This document shows positions 16,494 through 25,021 of a stretch of DNA of 64,000 bases, piece after piece. The translations under genes and the position numbers were made by a program. This DNA comes from Promicromonospora sukumoe (GTDB lineage Bacteria > Actinomycetota > Actinomycetes > Actinomycetales > Cellulomonadaceae): NCBI RefSeq assembly GCF_014137995.1, contig NZ_JACGWV010000001.1:682001-746000 (forward strand), given 5' to 3'. The notes under the pieces are model-generated. The model searched no databases, had not been told where the DNA came from, and saw nothing but the letters and a program-made list of their open reading frames with translations. The first letter of the stretch is position 1; the number at the start of each line of letters is the position of its first letter.

Positions 16494-17140
16494 CACCCGA
16501 GATCGACCCACCCGCAGCGCGCTGGCACAACCCCGACGACGAGCTGCGCCCGGAGGAGCTGGGCCCGGACGAGGCGCCAGGTCTGGACGACGACCTCGAC
16601 GGCCACACCATCGAGGAGCTCACCGACTACCTGGAGGCCGGGCGCACCCCGCCCGACCCGTCGATCGAGGGCTCCGCGGCCTGCCGGATCGCGCTCGACG
16701 CCCTCGCCCGGCTGCACGACCTCACGCCCGACCTGATCGCGGCCGACACGGCCGCCGAACCCCAGGCCGACGACGGCTGGGTGCGCCGCATCCTGGGCGG
16801 CATCGCCCTGGAGGCCCGCTCCGGCCGCCGCATCCCGCTGGCCGGGCCCACGCCCGACGCCGACCTGGTGATCACCGAGGGTGCCGTGCGCGGCCTGGTG
16901 CGCGCCGCCGAGAACGCGGTGCCCGGCGTGCTCGTGGGGCGGTGCCGGTTCGACGGTGACGTCACGGTGCTCACCTCGCCCGTGCGGGTCCTGGTCGACG
17001 TGAGCCTGCTCTACGGTCAGCCGATCCACGTCGCGACGGCACGGCTGCGCGAGGAGATCGCCGACCGGCTCGCGACCCACACGGCGCTCGACGTGACAGG
17101 TATCGACATCACGGTCAGCGACGTCAGGCCGCTGTCATGA
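16490..17140 (+). CDS. Asp23-domain protein following the sigma factor
   Basis: 216 residues from ATG 16490 (ATGA overlap). An acidic N-terminal part (NPDDELRPEELGPDEAPGLDDDLDG) leads to a helical segment (IEELTDYLEAGRTPPDPSIEGSAACRIALDALARLHDLTPDLI) resembling the N-terminal part of anti-sigma-like adaptors. The C-terminal half is an Asp23-like domain (DLVITEGAVRGLVRAAENAVPGVLVGRCRFDGD...VTGIDITVSDV). The combination suggests a protein linking the Asp23 layer to the sigma factor, which is inference from position and layout. Confidence 0.75.
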   Translation: MTPEIDPPAARWHNPDDELRPEELGPDEAPGLDDDLDGHTIEELTDYLEAGRTPPDPSIEGSAACRIALDALARLHDLTPDLIAADTAAEPQADDGWVRRILGGIALEARSGRRIPLAGPTPDADLVITEGAVRGLVRAAENAVPGVLVGRCRFDGDVTVLTSPVRVLVDVSLLYGQPIHVATARLREEIADRLATHTALDVTGIDITVSDVRPLS

Positions 17141-17505
17141 ACCAGGAAGAGGCAACGTTGATCGACGAGAACGTGGACGTGATGGCGGAGCAGGTCGAGG
17201 CAGCGGTCCGGGCGACGCCCGGGGTGACCGGCCTCTACGCCGCGGGGACCGCCGTCGCCCGGGCGATCGGCGCGGGCGCTCGCGGGCTCGGCGTCCGCCG
17301 CGACGACGCGCCGTTGGTCGTGGTCCGGCGGAGCGCGGGGGAGACCCGCGTGGACATCGCCGTCGAGGTCGGCCTGGCGTACGGCGCCGCGGCGACGACG
17401 CGCGCCGTGCACCTGGCCGTCCGTGACCTGCTCACGGCGCAGGGCGTGGGGGACGCGCACATCACCGTCGCCGTCGTGCACGTGACGGAGCCGGCGCCGG
17501 CCTGA
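17137..17505 (+). CDS. Asp23/Gls24 family protein, last gene of the operon
   Basis: 122 residues from ATG 17137 (ATGA overlap). Asp23-like core: MAEQVEAAVRATPGVTGLYAAG, LVVVRRSAGETRVDIAVEVGLAYG, and HITVAVVHVTEP at the end. It has no membrane helix. It completes a set of four Asp23-domain proteins in one operon. Confidence 0.8.
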   Translation: MNQEEATLIDENVDVMAEQVEAAVRATPGVTGLYAAGTAVARAIGAGARGLGVRRDDAPLVVVRRSAGETRVDIAVEVGLAYGAAATTRAVHLAVRDLLTAQGVGDAHITVAVVHVTEPAPA

Positions 17506-17590
17506 CGATCGTCGTCGGCAGCGGGACCCCCGCCAGCGGGGTACCAGCAGAACCTGCCACGTCCCGCCGCGCGTCCTTAGCGTGGAGGGC

Positions 17591-18490
17591 ATGACGGCGA
17601 GCACCAACAACATCCCCACCCTCACGCTGAACAACGGCGTCGAGATGCCGGCCCTCGGCTACGGCGTCTTCCAGACACCGCCCGACGAGACCGTCGAGGC
17701 CACCACCGAGGCCCTGCGCGCGGGCTACCGCCACATCGACACGGCCGCCGCGTACAGCAACGAGCGCGAGGTCGGCGAGGCCCTGCGTCGGTCGGGCCTG
17801 GACCGGTCCGACGTCTTCCTGGAGACCAAGGTCTGGATCAGCGACTACGGGTACGACGCCACGCTGCACGCCTTCGACAAGAGCGCGGCCAAGCTCGGCG
17901 TCGAGACGATCGACCTGCTGATCCTGCACCAGGCGCTGCCGAGCCGGTTCGACCTCACGACCGAGGCGTACCGGGCGCTGGAGACCCTGCTGGCCGACGG
18001 CAAGGTCCGCGCCATCGGCGTCAGCAACTTCATGCCCGAGCACCTGGACCGGCTGGCCGAGGCGGCGAGCGTCGTCCCGGCGGTCAACCAGGTCGAGGTG
18101 CACCCGTACTTCCGCCAGCCGGACGTGCTGGCCGCCGACGCCGCCGCCGGGATCGTGACCCAGGCGTGGTCGCCCATCGGTGGCATCACCTTCTACCGCG
18201 ACTCCGGCCACACCAGCACGCTCCAGGACCCGTCGATCGTCGGGATCGCGGAGGCCCACGGCCGCACCCCCGCGCAGGTCATGCTGCGCTGGCACCTGCA
18301 GCAGGGCCGCTCCGCGATCCCCAAGTCCGTCACGCCGAGCCGCATCGCGGAGAACTTCGACGTCACCGGCTTCGAGCTGTCCGCCGCCGAGCTGGCAGCG
18401 ATCGACGCCCTGGACACCGGGCGGCGCGGCGGCCCCGAGCCCGCCGACGTGACCCTGGAGACGTTCGGCCGGGACATCCCCGAGGCCTGA
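17591..18490 (+). CDS. aldo/keto reductase
   Basis: 299 residues from ATG 17591; a GTG at 17582 would add three residues. Full AKR barrel with the catalytic tetrad Asp50, Tyr55, Lys80 and His113 (HIDTAAAYSNE, LETKVW, LLILHQ). The NADPH-binding end is SAIPKSVTPSRIAENFDV. A TAGCGT hexamer 7 nt before the ATG and the crowded GGAGG (2 nt spacing) suggest a leaderless or nearly leaderless mRNA. Reduces small carbonyl compounds; nearest in type to 2,5-diketo-D-gluconate reductases. The alcohol dehydrogenase gene 85 bp downstream may be co-regulated. Confidence 0.92.
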   Translation: MTASTNNIPTLTLNNGVEMPALGYGVFQTPPDETVEATTEALRAGYRHIDTAAAYSNEREVGEALRRSGLDRSDVFLETKVWISDYGYDATLHAFDKSAAKLGVETIDLLILHQALPSRFDLTTEAYRALETLLADGKVRAIGVSNFMPEHLDRLAEAASVVPAVNQVEVHPYFRQPDVLAADAAAGIVTQAWSPIGGITFYRDSGHTSTLQDPSIVGIAEAHGRTPAQVMLRWHLQQGRSAIPKSVTPSRIAENFDVTGFELSAAELAAIDALDTGRRGGPEPADVTLETFGRDIPEA

Positions 18491-18575
18491 GCCCCGCCTC
18501 CACGGCCCGCGCCCCCTCTCGCGAGCACCAGACCAGCACCACCCTCCCGAAAGACCGAAAGGCACCACCCCCCCC

Positions 18576-19625
18576 ATGCGAGCAACCTTCATGTACGGCG
18601 CCGGCGACGTGCGCGTCGAGACCGTCCCCGACCCCGTCCTCCGGCAGCCCACGGACGCGATCGTGCGCACCCTGCGCGCCTGCGTGTGCGGCTCCGACCT
18701 GCACCCCTACCACTCCATGCCCGGGTCGGGGCAGGGCAACCCCATGGGCCACGAGCTCATCGGCGTGGTCGAGGAGACCGGCAGCGCCGTCACGAACGTG
18801 AAGGCGGGCGACTTCGTCATCGCGCCCTTCGCGTTCTCCGACAACACCTGCGCGTTCTGCCGCGACGGCTTCCAGACCTCGTGCGTGCACGGCGGCTGGT
18901 ACGGGTCGCCCGAGAACGGCGGCCTCCAGGCCGAGCTCGCGCGCATCCCGCTGGCCGACGGCAGCCTCGTCGTCGTGCCCGACGTCGACCCCGCGACCGC
19001 CGACGAGGGCCTGCTGAACTCCCTGCTCACCCTGTCCGACGTGTACCTCACCGGGTACCACGCCGCGCACATGGCGCAGGTCTCCGCCGGCCAGACCGTC
19101 ACGGTCATCGGCGACGGCGCCGTCGGGCTGTCCGCCGTGCTCGCCGCCCGGCAGCTCGGCGCCGAGCGCATCATCCTGATGGGCCGCCACACGGTCCGCA
19201 CCGACCTGGGCCGCGAGTTCGGCGCCACCGACGTCGTCGCCGAGCGCGGCGCCGAGGGCATCGGCCGGGTCATGGACCTGACCGGCGGCGAGGGCTCCCA
19301 CGTGGTCCTGGAGGCCGTCGGCCACATGCCCGCCTACGAGCAGTCCTACGGCGTGGTCCGGCCCGGTGGCGTCATCTCGCGCGTCGGCGTGCCGCAGTAC
19401 GAGGACGCGCCCGTCGGGTTCGGCTCCCTGTTCGGCAAGAACGCGCGCCTGGCCGGCGGCCCCGCGCCCGTCCGCGCCTACCAGGAGGCGGCCATCACCC
19501 AGGTGCTGAACGGCGAGATCGACCCGGGTCGGGTCTTCGACGTCGCGCTGCCCCTGGACGACGCCGCCGAGGCGTACCGCCTCATGGACGCGCGCGAGGC
19601 CCTCAAGGTCGCGCTCCGCCCCTGA
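18576..19625 (+). CDS. zinc-dependent alcohol dehydrogenase (MDR family)
   Basis: 349 residues. The catalytic zinc site is formed by Cys38 (VCGSD) and His59-Glu60 (MGHE). The structural zinc lobe is incomplete: Cys92, Cys95 and Cys103 are present but the usual third Cys is Gly98, so this zinc may be absent. The NAD(P) Rossmann motif is GDGAVGL (~175-181). It ends with the usual ALPLDDAAEAYRLMDAREALKVAL helix. Oxidises or reduces an unknown alcohol/aldehyde. Follows the aldo/keto reductase in the same direction; the FadR gene downstream is convergent. Confidence 0.92.
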   Translation: MRATFMYGAGDVRVETVPDPVLRQPTDAIVRTLRACVCGSDLHPYHSMPGSGQGNPMGHELIGVVEETGSAVTNVKAGDFVIAPFAFSDNTCAFCRDGFQTSCVHGGWYGSPENGGLQAELARIPLADGSLVVVPDVDPATADEGLLNSLLTLSDVYLTGYHAAHMAQVSAGQTVTVIGDGAVGLSAVLAARQLGAERIILMGRHTVRTDLGREFGATDVVAERGAEGIGRVMDLTGGEGSHVVLEAVGHMPAYEQSYGVVRPGGVISRVGVPQYEDAPVGFGSLFGKNARLAGGPAPVRAYQEAAITQVLNGEIDPGRVFDVALPLDDAAEAYRLMDAREALKVALRP

Positions 19626-19663
19626 GGCCTCAGCACCACTGAGACCGCTCCGCCCCTGAGAGA

Positions 19664-20353
19664 TCAGCCGATCGTCTCCGGCGCCGGCCGCACCTCGCGG
19701 AGCCACACCTCGCTCTGCGTCACGTGCGCGGCCGCCGCCACCGACGCCGCCACCGGGTCGCGCGCCGTCAGCGCGCGCAGGATCGCCCGGTGGCCGGCGT
19801 CGGAGACCCGCTTGGTGTCCGGGTTCAGCACCGGGTAGGCGCGCGAGCGGGACCGCAGCACGGAGACCATCGACCCGAGCGACTCGTTGCCGCACAGCCG
19901 CACGATCCCCATGTGGAACTCGTGGTCGAGCGCCGACTGCTCGTCGACGTCCTCGCTCGCCTCCAGCCGGTCCAGCAGGTCGCCCAGCCCCGCCAGCGTG
20001 GCGTCGTCGCAGCGCGCGGCCGACAGCGCGACGGCGTGCGCCTCCAGCACCCGGCGCAGCTCGAACAGCTCCAGGATCGACTCCAGCGGCAGCAGGCCGA
20101 CCGTGAGCGTGAGCGTCTGGATCATGTCGGCGGCGCGCAGCTCGCCCACGTAGGTGCCCGCGCCCCGCCGCGTCTCGACGACACCCAGGGCCGAGAGGGT
20201 GCGGATCGCCTCCCGGACCGACCCCCGCGAGACGCCGAGCCGCTCGCTCAGCTCGCCCTCGCTGGGCAGCCGGTCGCCCGGGTGCAGCGAGCCGTCGGCG
20301 ATCAGGGTCCGCAGGCCGTGCAGGGCGGTCTCGACTGCGCTCACCTCGTGCAT
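19664..20353 (-). CDS. FadR-subfamily GntR regulator
   Basis: 229 residues. N-terminal winged helix: LHGLRTLIADGSLHPGDRLPSEGELSERLGVSRGSVREAIRTLSALGVVETRRGAGTYV. The C-terminal FCD domain is all-helical, with the metal/ligand residues expected for the family (DHEFHMGIVRLCGN with Asp and His, later DAGHRAIL and AAAHV). The gene is divergent from the aminotransferase-ABC operon, and the shared 147 bp holds two sites of the T-N-G-T-N3-A-C-N-A type bound by this family. The ligand is probably the substrate or product of that operon. Confidence 0.9.
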   Translation of the reverse strand: MHEVSAVETALHGLRTLIADGSLHPGDRLPSEGELSERLGVSRGSVREAIRTLSALGVVETRRGAGTYVGELRAADMIQTLTLTVGLLPLESILELFELRRVLEAHAVALSAARCDDATLAGLGDLLDRLEASEDVDEQSALDHEFHMGIVRLCGNESLGSMVSVLRSRSRAYPVLNPDTKRVSDAGHRAILRALTARDPVAASVAAAAHVTQSEVWLREVRPAPETIG

Positions 20354-20407
20354 CCCTCCAGGATGTCAGGTTCCGGGCCGCAGGGGGACATTTCGCGCCC
20401 GTAAAAC

Positions 20408-20483
20408 CTGTCCTACAAATCTGTGTCATCTGCCGGGAATCTCTGGTGTTGTGCGGTCCAGCCTGCCATGGTTGTCCGACAAC
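20408..20483. promoter_or_regulatory. two FadR/GntR-type operator sites
   Basis: Site 1 (20408-20418) reads CTGTCCTACAA. Site 2 (20471-20483) is the perfect palindrome GTTGTCCGACAAC. Both follow the TNGTNNNACNA pattern of FadR-type regulators, site 1 with one deviation. Site 2 lies 6 nt before the ribosome site of the aminotransferase gene and site 1 is ~55 bp before the regulator's start, so both operons can be blocked. Confidence 0.65.
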
Positions 20484-20500
20484 TACCGAGGGAGGTGGCG

Positions 20501-21730
20501 ATGGACCAGGTACGCACAGTGCCGGCGCCGGTGCCGGTACGGCTCGCGTCCGGGGGACCGGCGCGCGACGCGTGGCCGCTGGACGACGAGGTGGTGCACC
20601 TCAACCACGGCTCGTTCGGCGCGGTGCCGAACGAGGTGCTGCGCCACCAGGAGGCGTTGCGCCGGCAGGCCGACCTGAGCCCTGTCGGCTGGTTCCCGCG
20701 CGTCGCGGAGCTCGTCGCCGCGGCCCGCCAGGACGTCGCCCCGTTCGTCGGCGCCCGGCCCGAGGACACGGCGTTCGTGCCCAACGCCTCGGCCGCCGCC
20801 ACGGTCGTGTTCAACGCCCTCCGGCTCGCACCCGGCGACGAGATCCTCGTGACCGACCACGGCTACGGCGCCATCACCATGGGCGCGCAGCGGCTCGCGC
20901 GCCGCTTCGGCGCCACGGTCCGCCCGGTCGCGATCCCGCTCGCGGCGAGCGCCGACGACGTCGTCGACCGCTTCCGGGCGGCGCTGACCGACACGGTGCG
21001 CCTCGTCGTCGTCGACCAGATCACCTCGCCCACCGCCCGCCTGCTGCCCACCGCCCGGATCACCGAGCTGGCGCACGAGCGCGGCGCGCGCGTGCTGGTC
21101 GACGGCGCGCACGCCCCCGGCCTCGTGCCCGACGCCGCGGCCGCCGCGGGCGGCGACTGGTGGTTCGGCAACCTGCACAAGTGGCCCTGCGCGCCGCGCG
21201 GGTCGGCGCTGCTCGTCACGCAGGCCGCCGACCGCGACGAGCTGTGGCCCCTCATTGACTCCTGGGGCGCCGAGGAGCCCTACCCCGGGCGGTTCGACTC
21301 CCAGGGCACCCTCGACGCGACCAGCTACCTCGCCGCCGGCCGCGCCATCGAGTTCGTCGAGCGCGAGCACGGCTGGGCGCGGGCGCGCGAGACGATGACG
21401 GCGCTCGCCGACCACGGCGCCGCGTTCATCGGCGCGGCCCTGCAGCCGCACGTGGACGAGCCCGTGGCGACCGACGTCGGCATGCCCGTGGTGTCGATGC
21501 GCCTGCTCCGGCTGCCCGACGGGCTGGGCCGGGACCGCCGCGACGCCGACGAGCTGCGCCTGCGCCTGCTGGACCTGGCCGGCGTGGAGTCGGCCTTCAC
21601 GAGCATCGGCGGCGTCGGCTACCTGCGCCTGTCCGTGCACCTGTACACGGAGCAGCGTGACTTCGACGCGTTCGTCGAGCGCGCCGTGCCCCAGATCCTG
21701 GCGTTCGCCGAGGAGCGCCGCCGCGGCTGA
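20501..21730 (+). CDS. PLP-dependent class V aminotransferase
   Basis: 409 residues from ATG 20501 with GGGAGG upstream. The fold is that of isopenicillin-N epimerase-like class V enzymes: HLNHGSFGAVPN at the N-terminus, NASAAATVVFNAL as phosphate-binding turn, VDGAHAPG with the cofactor Asp, and the PLP-binding Lys in GNLHKWPCAPRGSALL. It could be an epimerase, desulfurase or aminotransferase; these cannot be told apart here. It is the first gene of an operon with a sugar-type ABC importer under FadR control, so it probably processes the imported compound. Confidence 0.85.
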   Translation: MDQVRTVPAPVPVRLASGGPARDAWPLDDEVVHLNHGSFGAVPNEVLRHQEALRRQADLSPVGWFPRVAELVAAARQDVAPFVGARPEDTAFVPNASAAATVVFNALRLAPGDEILVTDHGYGAITMGAQRLARRFGATVRPVAIPLAASADDVVDRFRAALTDTVRLVVVDQITSPTARLLPTARITELAHERGARVLVDGAHAPGLVPDAAAAAGGDWWFGNLHKWPCAPRGSALLVTQAADRDELWPLIDSWGAEEPYPGRFDSQGTLDATSYLAAGRAIEFVEREHGWARARETMTALADHGAAFIGAALQPHVDEPVATDVGMPVVSMRLLRLPDGLGRDRRDADELRLRLLDLAGVESAFTSIGGVGYLRLSVHLYTEQRDFDAFVERAVPQILAFAEERRRG

Positions 21731-21826
21731 CGCGCGCCCACCGGCGCGCGTCCGACCGCACCTGACAGAACCCGACAGACAAGCCTGACCCACGAGCCTG
21801 ACCGACAAGTAAGGAGAGGTGCGCAC

Positions 21827-23128
21827 ATGAACCGCACCCGAGCTGTCACCGCGAGCCTGGCCACGATGAGCCTGCTCGCCCTCACCGCCTGTTCCGGCGG
21901 CGGGTCCGCCGCGGACGGGACCGTCCGCCTGCAGATGGTCGAGAGCCTGACCAACCCGGCCCGCACGGCCCTGATCCGCGAGCTGCTGGACGAGTTCGAG
22001 GCGGAGAACACCGGCGTCACCGTCGACCTGGTGTCCCCGCCCACCGACCAGGCCGACCAGAAGCTCCAGCAGATGCTGCAGTCGGGCCGCGGCGTCGACG
22101 TCCTGGAGGTGCGCGACAGCACCGTCGGCGCCTTCAGCAACAACGGCTGGCTCCTCGACCTGTCCGACGACGCCACGACGTGGGCCGGCTGGGACGACCT
22201 GACCGACAACGCGCAGGCCGTCACCGCGGAGGACGGCGCCCGCTACTACGTGCCGTACGGCTTCTACGGGCTGTCGCTGTTCTACCGCACCGACCTCGTC
22301 GAGACCGCGGGCTTCGACGGGCCGCCGGCGTCGTGGGAGGACCTGCTGGAGCAGGCCTCCGCGATCCAGGACCCGGGTCAGAACACCTACGGCTACGCGT
22401 TCCGCGGCGGCCAGAACGGGTTCAGCAACGTGGTGGCCGCCGTCGAGGCGTACACGATCGACGACCTCGACGTGGAGAACGCCTACCTGCTCACGGACGG
22501 CTCGACGATCTTCTCGGCGCCCGAGGCGCAGGACGCCGTCGACACGTACTTCTCGCTGTTCGAGGAGGCGGCGCCGCCGTCGGCCGTCTCGTGGGGCTAC
22601 CCCGAGATGGTGGAGGGCTTCACCAACGGCTCGACGGCGTTCCTGCTGCAGGACCCCGAGGTCATCGCCACGGTGTCGGAGTCGACGACCATCACGGCGG
22701 AGCAGTGGTCCACGGCCCCGCTGCTGACGGGCCCCACGGGCAAGGCGGCGCAGCCGCTCGCGACCGCGGGCTGGGGCGTGGCCGAGGCGAGCGAGCACCA
22801 GGAGGAGGCGGCCGACCTCGTCGAGTTCCTCTCGGGCGCGGAGCCGGCGACCCGGTTCGCGCAGGAGAACAGCCTGGTGCCGATCATCGACGGCGCGGGC
22901 GAGGACCCGTTCTACTCCGAGGGCCCCTGGTCGAGCTACGTCGAGATGACCGAGGACCCGGAGACCTACGTCAACGTGGTGCAGCCGCGCGGCGTGAGCT
23001 GGTGGACCGAGTGGGAGCAGAAGGCCGACCGGGACCTCCAGGCGGTGCTGCTCGGCAGCATGACGACGAGCGAGCTGCTCGAGGAGTGGGACACGTTCTG
23101 GACCGAGAAGTACGCCTCGGAGCAGTGA
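21827..23128 (+). CDS. ABC transporter substrate-binding lipoprotein (family 1)
   Basis: 433 residues. Signal peptide with lipobox LTACSGG (Cys22). The mature protein has the periplasmic-binding fold of sugar-type family 1: FEAENTGVTVDLVS, LQQMLQSGRGVDVLEV, YGLSLFYRTDLVE, and the hinge region VEFLSGAEPATRF. The type fits carbohydrate or glycerol-phosphate uptake, but the ligand cannot be read. Followed 1 bp later by the first permease gene. Confidence 0.88.
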   Translation: MNRTRAVTASLATMSLLALTACSGGGSAADGTVRLQMVESLTNPARTALIRELLDEFEAENTGVTVDLVSPPTDQADQKLQQMLQSGRGVDVLEVRDSTVGAFSNNGWLLDLSDDATTWAGWDDLTDNAQAVTAEDGARYYVPYGFYGLSLFYRTDLVETAGFDGPPASWEDLLEQASAIQDPGQNTYGYAFRGGQNGFSNVVAAVEAYTIDDLDVENAYLLTDGSTIFSAPEAQDAVDTYFSLFEEAAPPSAVSWGYPEMVEGFTNGSTAFLLQDPEVIATVSESTTITAEQWSTAPLLTGPTGKAAQPLATAGWGVAEASEHQEEAADLVEFLSGAEPATRFAQENSLVPIIDGAGEDPFYSEGPWSSYVEMTEDPETYVNVVQPRGVSWWTEWEQKADRDLQAVLLGSMTTSELLEEWDTFWTEKYASEQ

Positions 23129-23129
23129 C

Positions 23130-24071
23130 GTGACAGCCACCGCCGTCCGGCCGCCACGGGCCCACCCACCGCGTGGGCCCGTGCGCCGCAGGACCTTCGG
23201 GCGCCGGCAGGCGCTGACGATCCTCGGGTTCTTCGCGCCCGCCATCGTCTTCGTCAGCTGGTTCACCTACTGGCCGATGCTCCAGGGCGCCCAGATGGCG
23301 TTCCGCGACTGGAACCTCTGGGACCTCACCTCGACGCCCTGGGTGGGCCTGGGCAACTTCGCCATGATCCTCGCCGACCCGGTCTTCCCGATCGTCGCGG
23401 GCAACACGCTCGTGTGGGTGGTCGGCTCGATCGTGCCCCAGCTCGTCATCGGGTTCCTGGTGGCGCTGGCCCTGTGGCGCCGGTTCCGCTTCCGCGGGGT
23501 CTACCAGGCGCTGATCTTCTACCCGTGGGCGGTGTCCGGCTTCCTGGTCGGCATGCTGTTCCGCTGGATGTTCAACGCCGAGTTCGGCGTGGTGAACGAC
23601 CTGCTGATGAAGGCGGGCGCCATCGACGCGCCCCTGCCGTGGCTCGCCGACCCGAAGCTCGCCATGGTCGCCGTGATCGTCGCCAACGTCTGGTACGGCG
23701 TGACGTTCTTCGCGATCATGATCCTCGCGGCCCTCCAGTCCGTGCCCGACGAGGTGCTGGAGGCCGCGGCCATCGACGGGGCGGGCACGGTGCGCCGGCT
23801 CTTCTCGATCGTGATCCCGTACATCTGGACGACGCTGGCACTGACCGTGCTCCTGCGGTCGATCTGGACGTTCAACTCGCCCGAGATCATCTACGCGATG
23901 ACCAACGGCGGGCCCGCGGGCCGCACGCACATCATCACCACCTGGATGATCGAGTACACGCAGCAGGGCAGCTACGGCCTGGCGAGCGCGATCGGGCTGG
24001 CCGTCATGGTCGTCCTGTTCGTGTTCTGCGCCTTCTACCTGATGGCGATGAGGCGGGTGAACCAGCGATGA
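23130..24071 (+). CDS. ABC sugar-type permease, MalF-like
   Basis: 313 residues from GTG 23130. Six membrane helices, starting with LGFFAPAIVFVSWFTYWPML. The EAA loop that docks the ATPase is VLEAAAIDGAGTVRRLF. The N-terminal ~30 residues are basic and Pro-rich. Forms a heterodimer with the next permease. No ATPase gene follows. Confidence 0.9.
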   Translation: MTATAVRPPRAHPPRGPVRRRTFGRRQALTILGFFAPAIVFVSWFTYWPMLQGAQMAFRDWNLWDLTSTPWVGLGNFAMILADPVFPIVAGNTLVWVVGSIVPQLVIGFLVALALWRRFRFRGVYQALIFYPWAVSGFLVGMLFRWMFNAEFGVVNDLLMKAGAIDAPLPWLADPKLAMVAVIVANVWYGVTFFAIMILAALQSVPDEVLEAAAIDGAGTVRRLFSIVIPYIWTTLALTVLLRSIWTFNSPEIIYAMTNGGPAGRTHIITTWMIEYTQQGSYGLASAIGLAVMVVLFVFCAFYLMAMRRVNQR

Positions 24072-24886
24072 CGGCTCGTGTCGCCCGCGTCACCGGGCTC
24101 TCCCTGTGGCTGGTCATCACCCTGTTCCCGCTGTACTGGGTGGTCGTCACCTCGTTCAAGTCGCCCGGCTCGATCAACCGGTGGCCGCTGGAGTACTGGC
24201 CGTCGGAGTTCTCGTTCGGCAACTACACCGAGCTGTTCGCCACGTCCGCGTTCGGCACGTTCATCGGCAACTCGCTGGTGGTCGCGCTGGTCGCGGGGGC
24301 CACGGCCACGCTCATCGCGCTGCTCAGCGCCTACGTGCTGGCCCGGTTCGAGTTCCGCGGCAAGGGCGCGGTGCTCGGGGCGTTCCTGCTCACGCAGATG
24401 ATCCCGGCGTTCATCGCGCTCGGGCCGCTGTACGCGATGCTCGCCGACCTGGGCCTGGTGGACACCAAGCACGGCCTCGGCCTGGTCTACGTCGCCATGT
24501 GCATCCCGTTCTCCACCGTGATGCTGCGCGGGTTCTTCGAGAACATGCCGGACGCGCTGGAGGAGGCCGCGATGATCGACGGGTGCTCCCGGCTCGGCGC
24601 CCTGTTCCGGGTGCTCGTGCCGGTCATGGCGCCCGGGATCGCCGCCGCGTTCATCTTCAACTTCGTGAACTGCTGGAACGAGCTGTTCCTGTCCGTCGTG
24701 CTGATGAACTCCGACGCCAACAAGACGATCCCGGCCGCGCTGAACGGCTTCATCTCGACGTTCAACATCGCCTGGGGCCCGATGTCGGCCGCCGCCGTGC
24801 TCACGGTGCTGCCGACCATGGTGCTGTTCGCCCTGGCGAGCCGCTGGATCGTCGAGGGGCTGACGGCGGGGTCCGTCAAGGAGTAG
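24068..24886 (+). CDS. ABC sugar-type permease, MalG-like
   Basis: 272 residues from ATG 24068 (ATGA overlap with the first permease). Six membrane helices and the EAA loop ALEEAAMIDGCSRLGALFRV. The C-terminus VEGLTAGSVKE is the standard MalG ending. Last gene of the FadR-controlled operon, followed by a strong terminator hairpin. The missing ATPase is probably a shared MsiK-type protein, as shown for several Streptomyces sugar importers. Confidence 0.9.
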   Translation: MTARVARVTGLSLWLVITLFPLYWVVVTSFKSPGSINRWPLEYWPSEFSFGNYTELFATSAFGTFIGNSLVVALVAGATATLIALLSAYVLARFEFRGKGAVLGAFLLTQMIPAFIALGPLYAMLADLGLVDTKHGLGLVYVAMCIPFSTVMLRGFFENMPDALEEAAMIDGCSRLGALFRVLVPVMAPGIAAAFIFNFVNCWNELFLSVVLMNSDANKTIPAALNGFISTFNIAWGPMSAAAVLTVLPTMVLFALASRWIVEGLTAGSVKE

Positions 24887-24909
24887 GTGCCCCTCCAGCA
24901 AGACCCGAG

Positions 24910-24948
24910 GGGCGAACCCGGCCGCGACCGTCGCGGCCGGGTTCGCCC
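24910..24948 (+). terminator. strong terminator hairpin
   Basis: Two 19-nt perfectly complementary arms (24910-24928 and 24930-24948); the practical stem is ~17 bp with a CCG-like loop. It lies 24 bp after the last permease gene and before the MMPL gene. Confidence 0.8.
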
Positions 24949-25021
24949 GCGTTCGACATGTCGGCAGCGCTGCCCGCTGTCAGCATGGAACTGCGCTGTC
25001 TCGGTACGCAGGAGGTGCGTG

